NCBI GenBank assembly: GCA_007125475.1
Contig: SLDB01000367.1
Span: 1 to 13,682, forward strand
Source of the DNA: Nitriliruptoraceae bacterium
GTDB lineage: Bacteria > Actinomycetota > Nitriliruptoria > Nitriliruptorales > Nitriliruptoraceae
Reading direction: 5' to 3'
DNA: 13,682 nucleotides
Made by a program: the position numbers and the translations under genes. Of the stretch, positions 1-6,133 are shown piece by piece. Numbering within the stretch: the stretch's first letter is position 1; each line of letters starts with the position of its first letter. The notes beneath the pieces are model-generated. The model worked only from the letters and a program-made list of their open reading frames with translations, was not told the DNA's origin and searched no databases.

Positions 1-922
1 GATCGTCGAGCAGCAGGTCCAGCGCGCGGCGCTGCTCCTGGCGCTCGAGCCGCTCGAAGCGCCGGGTCACGCGCTGCTTGACGCCGGGTGGCCACCCGCG
101 GCCGCCCTCGACGCCGAAGGCCTCCTCGAGCCGACCGAGCTCCGCCTGGTGGCGCTCCTTGAGCGGCGCGACCCGGGACTTGGCCCACTGCACGCGGTCC
201 TTGGCGGCGGGCACGACCTCACCCGGCCCACCCAGGGCGAGTCGGTCGAGCAGGGAGAGGTGGTCCCAGCGCGCCTGGGCCACGTCGGGATCCGCCAGGT
301 CGCGCAGCCGGTCGGGGGAGCCCAGTGCCGCGCGCACGAGTGCCGGCCGCTGCTCATCGGGCACCCCCAGGCGTCGTGCGTGGGCGTCGAGGTGCTCCGG
401 TCCCCACCACACGAAGTCCAGCCGCCGGCAGCGCGAGATCACCGTCTCCAGCAGCGCGCTCTCGTCCTCGACGTCGAGCACCCACACCACCGACGGGGGC
501 GGCTCCTCGAGCACCTTGAGGAAGGCGTTCTGGGCGGCCTCGTTCATCCGGTCGGCGGCGACGACGCGGATCACGCGACGCCGCCCCTCGGTCATCGTTC
601 GGCTCGCCGACGGGATCCACTCCTCGCGGACGTTCGCCACGACGTGGTTCGCCCCCTCGGGCTCGAGCTCGACGACGGCCGGGTGCACCCCGCGCAGACA
701 CCGCAGGCAGGTGGTGCACTCCCCGCACCCACGGTCCTCACCACGGTCCGGCTCCGGGCAGTTCAGCGCCGCCGTGAACGCCCGGACGAGCTCGACCTGC
801 CCGACACCGGCGGGGCCGACGAGCAGCCAGGCGTGGCCGACCTCGTCGCCGGCCACCGCGGTCCGTAAGGCCTCGACCGCGGCCGGCTGTGCCAGGACCT
901 CGTCCCAGGGGTCACGGGTCAC
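1..922 (-). CDS. holB: DNA polymerase III subunit delta prime (partial, C-terminus off the left edge)
   Basis: This is the clamp-loader delta prime subunit, which with tau/gamma and delta loads the beta clamp onto primed DNA. About 307 codons are visible. The P-loop region GPAGVGQV (residues 36-43) has Gln42 where an ATPase has Lys, as expected for the non-hydrolysing delta prime subunit. A zinc module follows (Cys55, Cys66, Cys69, Cys72, with Cys75 nearby), ending in GVHP. Further on come the family motifs ADRMNEAAQNAFLKVLEEPP and SRCR (arginine-finger SRC motif). The GTG start at 922 overlaps the tmk stop as GTGA, so translation is probably coupled to tmk. The frame stays open to base 1, and a full-length protein would be somewhat longer. 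A tau/gamma (DnaX) assignment is unlikely because the P-loop lysine is absent. Confidence 0.9.
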   Translation of the reverse strand, partial: MTRDPWDEVLAQPAAVEALRTAVAGDEVGHAWLLVGPAGVGQVELVRAFTAALNCPEPDRGEDRGCGECTTCLRCLRGVHPAVVELEPEGANHVVANVREEWIPSASRTMTEGRRRVIRVVAADRMNEAAQNAFLKVLEEPPPSVVWVLDVEDESALLETVISRCRRLDFVWWGPEHLDAHARRLGVPDEQRPALVRAALGSPDRLRDLADPDVAQARWDHLSLLDRLALGGPGEVVPAAKDRVQWAKSRVAPLKERHQAELGRLEEAFGVEGGRGWPPGVKQRVTRRFERLERQEQRRALDLLLDD

Positions 923-3162
923 GGTCGGTGCTCGCCGAGGGCCGGGTCCTCGCTCACCGGCGCCGTCGACGGTCCCACTCCGGCTCCGTCGCCGGGGCCG
1001 GGGGCCTCGGCGGACCGGACGTCGATGCCGACGTCGAGGTCACCGTCGGTCCCGCCGTCGCCATCGGGTTCACCGTCAGCCGTGGAAGCGTCCGCCGCCG
1101 GCGCCCCACGGTCGGCCAGCGGCGGGAGGAGCTCGGTGAGCCGGTCGCGGATCTCGGCGTGCAGCTCCTCGACGGGGCGCCGCGCGTCGAGGAGGAGGTA
1201 GCGCTCCGGCTCCACCTCGGCACGGCGCAGGAACGCCTCCCGGGTCCGGCGGTGGAACGCGATCCCGGCGCTCTCCAGGCGATCGGCGTCGCCGTCCTGG
1301 GCCGCGCGGTCCAGCCCGGCGCCGGGATCGACGTCGAGGAGGACGACCAGCTGCGGCCGCAGCGCGTCGGTGGCCCACCGGTTGAGCTCGTCGACGGAGG
1401 CCTCACCCAGGCCGCGTCCGGCGCCCTGGTAGGCGATCGAGGAGTCGACGAAGCGGTCGCAGAGCACCACCGATCCCCGTCGCAGCGCCGGGCGGATCAC
1501 CTCCTCGACGTGCTGGGCCCGGGCCGCGGCGTACAGCAGGGCCTCGGTGCGTGAGGTGGGTTCCTCGGCGGCACGGCGCAGCAGCAGCTGCCGGATCTCC
1601 TCCCCGACCCGGGTCCCCCCCGGTTCACGGGTGACGACCACCGACCGTCCGGTGCGTTCCAGGGCGGACCGCAGCAGCCGGATCTGCGTCGACTTCCCGG
1701 CGCCGTCACCCCCCTCGAAGCTGACGAACACCCCGTCGAGCTCGGGGGGGGTCCGGTCCCTGACCAACGACAGCGGGGCCGGCTGGCCCTCCTCTCGGTC
1801 CAGAGCGCGGGCCAGCGACCACCCGACGACGGCGGCACCGGCGACCGCCAGCAGCCCGGCGGCGATCAACGTCCAGCGCACCCCACCGAAGGTGTAGGCG
1901 TAGACCTGACCGACGCTGCCGTCGTCGAGGACCCCCGGGCGGGACGGCTCGCGACCGACGATCCCGATCACGGCCGGGACCGCGACCGCCGAGCCGAAGA
2001 TCGCCAGCCGCACCCCGGAGTTGAACGCGCCGAAGATCCGCCCCCGGATCCGGTCGTCGGCGCGTTGCTGCAGCACCGTGTAGCCGACGATGAACACGAC
2101 GCCGGCACCACCGCCCATCAGCAGCGCCGAGGGGACGGTGGCCAGCAGGTTCGGCATCGTCGCCGTCACGGCCAGGGCGGCGCCGGACGTCGCGATCGCC
2201 GGCGCGAAGAGGCGTTCGGGCCGGATCCTGCGGGTGATCGGCTCCGCCAGCACCAGGCCGGCGACCAGCCCGGCGCCGACGATCGCGACGAGGATGCCGT
2301 ACCCCGGGTCGCCGGCGTTCAACAGCCGGGCGAAGAACTCCCCGGCGGTGATCACCACACCGGCGGCGGCCGCGGCGACCATCACCCCGACGATGAACCC
2401 CCGGATCACCGGCTGGGTGCCGACGAAGCGGAACCCTTCCTTGAGCTGGCTCCAGGCGCCCTCCTGCGCACCGAGGTGTGCAGGCCGCCGCACCCGGGAG
2501 ATCGGGAGCGTGGCGATCAACGGGGCCGCGAACCAGAACGTCACCGCGTTGAACCAGATCGGGACCGCCAGGGTCCGTTCGGCGATGAAGCTTCCCTCGG
2601 GGGCGAACGCCTCGGCGGCGACGAGGAGGAGGGAGTAGAGCACGGCCGCGAGCGGGAGCGTGCCGTACGTCGAGAGCAGGTTGACCTGGTTGGCGGCGAC
2701 CAGTTCGCGGCCACGTACCAACGACGGCAGGACGGCGTCCTTGGCCGGGGCGAACATCGTCGACATCGCCTCGATCACCAGCGTCGCCAGCACGAGGGTG
2801 AACACCTCGTTGGTGAACGGGATCAGCGCCATCACCAGCCCGCGACCGAGGTGGGTGACCACCATCACCCGCTTGCGGTTCCAACGGTCGACGAACACCC
2901 CGGCGACCGGGCCCATCACCAGGCTCGGCAGGACGCGGGCGATCATCACCCCGGAGACGGCGAACGCCGCGGCCCGGGTCACCCCCATGATCTCGGAGGT
3001 CAGGGCGATGATCGCGAGGAAGCCGATCCAGTCGCCGACCGTCGAGGTCAGCGTCGAGAGCATCAGCTTGATGAACGAGCGGTTGCGGAGCAGGCCGCGG
3101 TACACCGTCACGTCACCGTCACGGTCCACACCCGGCACGGACGCCACCCCGTCTTCGCTCAT
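919..3162 (-). CDS. tmk: MFS-like membrane protein fused to thymidylate kinase
   Basis: A 747-residue two-part protein. Residues about 20-455 are hydrophobic with roughly twelve membrane segments and an MFS motif A (GPVAGVFVDRWNRKR, 84-98), most like MFS_3-type exporters. Residues 478-684 form a complete dTMP kinase of normal length (about 207 aa): P-loop EGGDGAGKST (483-492), REPGG, the DRF motif (569-571) followed by VDSSIAYQG, and a LID containing DADRLES. The P-loop has Gly where type I kinases carry Arg, so it looks like the bacterial type. It phosphorylates dTMP to dTDP, here presumably at the cytoplasmic face of the membrane. A Gly/Asp-rich tail (686-747) looks disordered. Such fusions next to topA are known in actinobacteria (for example Streptomyces). 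The transported substrate, if any, is unknown. No Shine-Dalgarno precedes the ATG; see the promoter entry just upstream. Confidence 0.93.
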   Translation of the reverse strand: MSEDGVASVPGVDRDGDVTVYRGLLRNRSFIKLMLSTLTSTVGDWIGFLAIIALTSEIMGVTRAAAFAVSGVMIARVLPSLVMGPVAGVFVDRWNRKRVMVVTHLGRGLVMALIPFTNEVFTLVLATLVIEAMSTMFAPAKDAVLPSLVRGRELVAANQVNLLSTYGTLPLAAVLYSLLLVAAEAFAPEGSFIAERTLAVPIWFNAVTFWFAAPLIATLPISRVRRPAHLGAQEGAWSQLKEGFRFVGTQPVIRGFIVGVMVAAAAAGVVITAGEFFARLLNAGDPGYGILVAIVGAGLVAGLVLAEPITRRIRPERLFAPAIATSGAALAVTATMPNLLATVPSALLMGGGAGVVFIVGYTVLQQRADDRIRGRIFGAFNSGVRLAIFGSAVAVPAVIGIVGREPSRPGVLDDGSVGQVYAYTFGGVRWTLIAAGLLAVAGAAVVGWSLARALDREEGQPAPLSLVRDRTPPELDGVFVSFEGGDGAGKSTQIRLLRSALERTGRSVVVTREPGGTRVGEEIRQLLLRRAAEEPTSRTEALLYAAARAQHVEEVIRPALRRGSVVLCDRFVDSSIAYQGAGRGLGEASVDELNRWATDALRPQLVVLLDVDPGAGLDRAAQDGDADRLESAGIAFHRRTREAFLRRAEVEPERYLLLDARRPVEELHAEIRDRLTELLPPLADRGAPAADASTADGEPDGDGGTDGDLDVGIDVRSAEAPGPGDGAGVGPSTAPVSEDPALGEHRP

Positions 3163-3168
3163 CCCGGG

Positions 3169-3174
3169 AGCGTA
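3169..3174 (-). promoter_or_regulatory. Candidate -10 box for leaderless tmk transcript
   Basis: On the minus strand the hexamer TACGCT (TANNNT type) is followed by exactly six bases (CCCGGG) and then the ATG of tmk. This spacing puts the expected transcription start at the A of ATG. The absence of a ribosome binding site fits a leaderless mRNA, which is common in actinobacteria. No convincing -35 is visible. Inferred from spacing and motif only. Confidence 0.4.
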
Positions 3175-3228
3175 CCCACGGCCACGTTCGCGACACCGCC
3201 CACATCACCGCCCGGCGACGGATCCGGC

Positions 3229-5820
3229 CTACTTCGCGCCGCCCTTGGCCGCACCCGACTTCTTCGCGCCGCCCTTGGCCGCACCCGACTTCTTCGCGCC
3301 GCCGGCCTTCTTCGCCGCACCCTTCTTGGCGGGGGGCGGCTGCTCACCGGTGTAGGCCATCGGGACCGGGTCGGGGATCTCCTCGGTGGCGATCGGCTCC
3401 CCGCCCAGCTCCGGGTCGTACTTCTCGACGCCTTCGACGACCGTCCAGGTCGCCACCGACGGCACCTCGAAGTCATCGAGCTCGAAGACGTGGTTGATCT
3501 CCGGGTGGGTGCACACCGCCACGGGCTGCTTGCGGTTCTTCGGCGGCGGGCGCAGCGGCGCACCGCACTTCGGGCACGGGGAGGCGATCGGCAACGACCA
3601 CACCGCGAAGACGTCATCGGGGTAGCCGGTCGAGCCGACGAACGGCTTGCCATACCGGGAGGTCCGACGCTCCAGGAAGCTGCCGGACGGGTCGGTCGGG
3701 GACCGGAACGGACGCACCTCACCGTCCTCGCCGCGGTACATCAGCCGCTGCTGGAGGTTCCGGATCCCCTTGCACCCCGGGTAGTCGACGCACCCGAAGA
3801 ACTCGCCGAACCGCCCGGAGCGCCGCAGCATCGCCTTGCCGCAGGTGGCGCACCGCACGTCCTCGTCGGGCTCGGGCTCGGGCTCGGGCTCACCGACGCT
3901 GCCGTCGTCGTTCAGCGGGAGCGTGCCGTCGCAGTCGGGCCAGCGGCTGCACGAGGCGAACCACTGCCGGGACTTGCCGGAGAACACCCGCTCCATCGGC
4001 GAACCGCACGTCGGGCAGTCCGCCGGCTCCAGGAGGGGCAGCCGCGGTCGTTCTGGCTTGCGCTCCCGGACCCACTCGTCGACCTCGTCGAGGAACTTGC
4101 GGACGGTGACGCTCCAGTCCTCGTCACCGGCGGCGATCTCGTCGAGGGTCTCCTCCATCCGGGAGGTGAAGTCGACGTCGACGATCTCGTGGAAGTGCGC
4201 CTTGAGGAACGAGGTCACCACCTCACCGAGCGGGGTGGGGAAGAAGCGACGCGACTCCTTGACCACGTACTGCCGGGCCTCCAGCGTCGAGATGATCGAC
4301 GCGTACGTCGACGGACGACCGATCCCGGCCTCCTCGAGCGCCTCGACGAGGGTGCGCTCGGAGTACCGCGGCGGCGGGGAGGTCTCGTGGCGCTGCGGGT
4401 CCAGCTCGGCGAGGCGGAGCGTCTGGCCCTCGGTGAGCTCCGGGAGCCGGTCGGCGACGTCGTCGTCCCCTTCGTCCTCGTCGCGCACGGCCCGGTGCGC
4501 GCGGAGGAAACCGTCGAACTTCTCGACCTGGCCGGTGACCCGGAAGGTGAACACCTCCTCGCCCTCACCGACGACGTCGGCGGAGACGCGGTCGAACACC
4601 GCCGGCGCCATCTGGGTTGCCACCGTGCGCTGCCAGATCAGCTCGTAGAGGCGGGCCTGCTCGCCGGTGAGGTAGCGCCGCACCCGCTCGGGTGTCCGGG
4701 CGATCGCGGTCGGGCGGCAGGCCTCGTGGGCCTCCTGCGCCCCCTTGGCCTTCGAGGCGAAGCGCCGTGGCTCGTCGACGGCGTACCGCTCGCCGTACGC
4801 CTGCACGACGTGGTCGCGGATCTCGCCGAGGACCTGATCGGAGAGGTTCAGCGAGTCGGTCCGCATGTAGGTGATCAGCCCCACCTGCTCGCCGCCGAGG
4901 TTCACCCCTTCGTAGAGCTGCTGGGCGACCGCCATCGTCTGGCGTGCGGAGAAGCCGTACTTCGACGCCTCACCCTGCAGGGTCGAGGTCTTGAACGGCG
5001 GCTTGGGCTGGCGTCGGGCCTCGGTGCGCCGCACCTCGGCGACCCGGTAGTCGACCCCACGGGCCTGCTCCGCCAGCCGGGTCGCCTCGGCCTCGTCACG
5101 CACCAGCAGCAGCCCCTCGCGCCGCGATGCGGTCGCGGAGTCCCAGTCCTTGGGCGTGGCCAGTCGGCGATCGCCGACCGCGTGCAGCGCCGCGGCGACG
5201 TCGGCGCCGTCGGTGTCGTCGCGGGCGAAGCGGGCCGGGAACGTCCAGTACTCCTGAGGGACGAACGCACGGATCGCGTCCTCGCGGTCGACGATGAGCC
5301 TCAGCGCCACCGACTGCACCCGCCCGGCGGAGATCCCCGACGACACCGTCCGCCACAGCACCGGGGAGAGGCGGTAGCCGACGATCCGGTCGACGGCGCG
5401 GCGTGCCTGCTGCGCGTCCACCAGGTCGGTGTTCAACCGTCGCGGCTCCTCGAACGCGGCACGGATCGCCGGCTCGGTGATCTCGTCGAACGTGACGCGG
5501 TTCGTCTCGTCGACGTCGAGGCCGAGGACCTCGGCGACGTGCCAGGCGATCGCCTCACCCTCGCGGTCGAGGTCGGGGGCGAGCCAGACCGCGTCGGCGT
5601 CCCTGGCGGCGCGGCGCAGCGCCGTGACGTGCTTCTTGGCGTTCTCGGGCACCTCGTAGACGAGTTGGCACTCCCCGTCGTCGAACTCGATCGCGAAGTC
5701 CGAGCGCGGCAGGTCACGGATGTGGCCGTAGGAGGCCAGCACGGTGAACCGCGACCCCAGGTAGCGCTCGATGGTCTTCGCCTTGGCCGGCGACTCCACG
5801 ATGACGAGGTTCTCGGACAC
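3229..5820 (-). CDS. topA: DNA topoisomerase I (type IA) with zinc ribbons and a basic tail
   Basis: An 863-residue omega protein that relaxes negative supercoils by nicking and rejoining one strand. The TOPRIM domain opens the protein (NLVIVESPAKAKTIERYLG, catalytic Glu9; DLDREGE at 83-89 gives the DxDxE metal site). The active tyrosine is Tyr318 in GLITYMRTDS. C-terminal zinc ribbons follow: Cys602/605/624/630, Cys657/660/677/683, and a third, incomplete one (Cys749/752/770, with His nearby). The protein ends in a Lys/Ala/Gly repeat tail (about 831-863). I chose the GTG at 5820 because the TOPRIM strand begins right after it and AAGGA lies about 11 nt upstream. The frame runs open to 6141, but the extra 107 codons are Pro/Arg-rich, unlike TopA, and overlap the divergent gene. 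The next gene, tmk, begins 66 nt downstream. Confidence 0.97.
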   Translation of the reverse strand: MSENLVIVESPAKAKTIERYLGSRFTVLASYGHIRDLPRSDFAIEFDDGECQLVYEVPENAKKHVTALRRAARDADAVWLAPDLDREGEAIAWHVAEVLGLDVDETNRVTFDEITEPAIRAAFEEPRRLNTDLVDAQQARRAVDRIVGYRLSPVLWRTVSSGISAGRVQSVALRLIVDREDAIRAFVPQEYWTFPARFARDDTDGADVAAALHAVGDRRLATPKDWDSATASRREGLLLVRDEAEATRLAEQARGVDYRVAEVRRTEARRQPKPPFKTSTLQGEASKYGFSARQTMAVAQQLYEGVNLGGEQVGLITYMRTDSLNLSDQVLGEIRDHVVQAYGERYAVDEPRRFASKAKGAQEAHEACRPTAIARTPERVRRYLTGEQARLYELIWQRTVATQMAPAVFDRVSADVVGEGEEVFTFRVTGQVEKFDGFLRAHRAVRDEDEGDDDVADRLPELTEGQTLRLAELDPQRHETSPPPRYSERTLVEALEEAGIGRPSTYASIISTLEARQYVVKESRRFFPTPLGEVVTSFLKAHFHEIVDVDFTSRMEETLDEIAAGDEDWSVTVRKFLDEVDEWVRERKPERPRLPLLEPADCPTCGSPMERVFSGKSRQWFASCSRWPDCDGTLPLNDDGSVGEPEPEPEPDEDVRCATCGKAMLRRSGRFGEFFGCVDYPGCKGIRNLQQRLMYRGEDGEVRPFRSPTDPSGSFLERRTSRYGKPFVGSTGYPDDVFAVWSLPIASPCPKCGAPLRPPPKNRKQPVAVCTHPEINHVFELDDFEVPSVATWTVVEGVEKYDPELGGEPIATEEIPDPVPMAYTGEQPPPAKKGAAKKAGGAKKSGAAKGGAKKSGAAKGGAK
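3232..3303 (-). repeat. 30-bp tandem repeat encoding the TopA basic tail
   Basis: Bases 3241-3270 and 3271-3300 are identical. A partial third copy (from 3232) extends to the stop codon. Each unit encodes ten residues, GGAKKSGAAK. The topA stop TAG (3229-3231) occupies the position of the second Lys codon (AAG) of the next unit, so repeat and stop differ there by one base. Confidence 0.95.
3868..3891 (-). repeat. Hexanucleotide repeat (Glu-Pro)4 inside topA
   Basis: Four perfect copies of GGGCTC on the plus strand encode Glu-Pro repeats (residues about 644-651) in the linker between the first and second TopA zinc ribbons. It is probably a flexible acidic linker. Changes in copy number would stay in frame. 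Confidence 0.9.
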
Positions 5821-5969
5821 GGTGGGGGTGGTCCTTCCAGGTGCCGCCCTCCCCGGGGTCTCCGGGACCGGCGCGCTGATGCACGAGGGCGGTACGTCGG
5901 GCGACGCACCGCGCAACACGGCGGCCGGGGCCGACGTGGGGCGGGGAAGGTGGGCCGACGGACCTGCGG

Positions 5970-5975
5970 TGTCAA
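5970..5975 (-). promoter_or_regulatory. TTGACA hexamer, possible topA -35
   Basis: A perfect consensus -35 hexamer on the minus strand, about 150 nt upstream of the topA GTG. No good -10 lies 16-18 bp downstream (sequence there is CACCTT-like), so this is only a weak candidate. Confidence 0.25.
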
Positions 5976-6021
5976 CCACGCGCCACCGGCACGGTGGATG
6001 ACGGCCACGCTCGGACCGCGC

Positions 6022-6047
6022 CGGGGTCCCCCGTAGGGGGGACCCCG
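6022..6047. repeat. Perfect 11-bp hairpin
   Basis: Arms CGGGGTCCCCC and GGGGGACCCCG are perfectly complementary around a 4-nt GTAG loop. It lies between two divergent genes, where no terminator is needed for either. It may be a regulatory RNA structure, or may block read-through between the divergent promoters. No T-run follows on either strand. Confidence 0.75.
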
Positions 6048-6057
6048 TGTGGACCAC

Positions 6058-6077
6058 GGCGTTGTGCGCACAACGCC
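6058..6077. promoter_or_regulatory. 20-bp perfect palindrome, candidate operator
   Basis: GGCGTTGTGCGCACAACGCC is its own reverse complement. It ends 25 bp before the candidate -10 box of the antiporter gene, where a dimeric regulator would bind near or over the -35. The symmetric core TTGTGCGCACAA resembles a generic dimeric repressor or activator site; I cannot name the protein, and no obvious regulator gene lies beside it. Confidence 0.5.
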
Positions 6078-6088
6078 CGCCGGCGGGC
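6075..6088. repeat. 14-bp GC palindrome abutting the candidate operator
   Basis: GCCCGCCGGCGGGC is self-complementary and overlaps the right end of the 20-bp palindrome by three bases. In such GC-rich DNA a short palindrome of this composition could arise by chance, but the tandem placement stands out. Confidence 0.6.
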
Positions 6089-6096
6089 TCCCCGGA

Positions 6097-6126
6097 GCGC
6101 GGTAGCGTTCCGGGTCGGTGAGGAGG
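6097..6126 (+). promoter_or_regulatory. Antiporter -10 box and Shine-Dalgarno
   Basis: TAGCGT at 6103-6108 fits the TANNNT -10 pattern, within GCGCGGTAGCGT, a 12-mer that recurs on the minus strand upstream of the STAS gene. AGGAGG at 6121-6126 is a consensus ribosome binding site 7 nt before the GTG. The implied 5' leader is about 20 nt. No -35 consensus is visible; the palindromes occupy or abut that area, which may mean activator dependence. Confidence 0.5.
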
Positions 6127-6133
6127 GCCGTGC

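Larger units (their letters stand above)
5821..6133. other. Divergent intergenic region, topA / antiporter
   Basis: These 313 bases separate the divergent topA and antiporter starts. The topA-proximal half holds the topA ribosome binding site (AAGGA) and a TTGACA hexamer pointing toward topA. The antiporter-proximal half holds an 11-bp hairpin, a 20-bp perfect palindrome, a 14-bp GC palindrome, a -10-like box and a strong Shine-Dalgarno. I see no convincing small gene: the open frames crossing it are Pro/Arg-rich extensions of neighbouring frames. Confidence 0.7.

Noticed and set aside
36..868. Plus-strand frames opposite holB (78-1139 and 149-868)
   Set aside because: The minus strand encodes an unmistakable delta prime subunit with zinc and LEEPP motifs; these plus-strand frames have no features.
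2065..6036. A 1323-codon open frame on the plus strand antisense to topA and the tmk N-terminus
   Set aside because: It is low-complexity, rich in Arg, Gly, Asp and His, has no recognisable domain, and is explained by strong GC bias leaving few stop codons opposite real genes.
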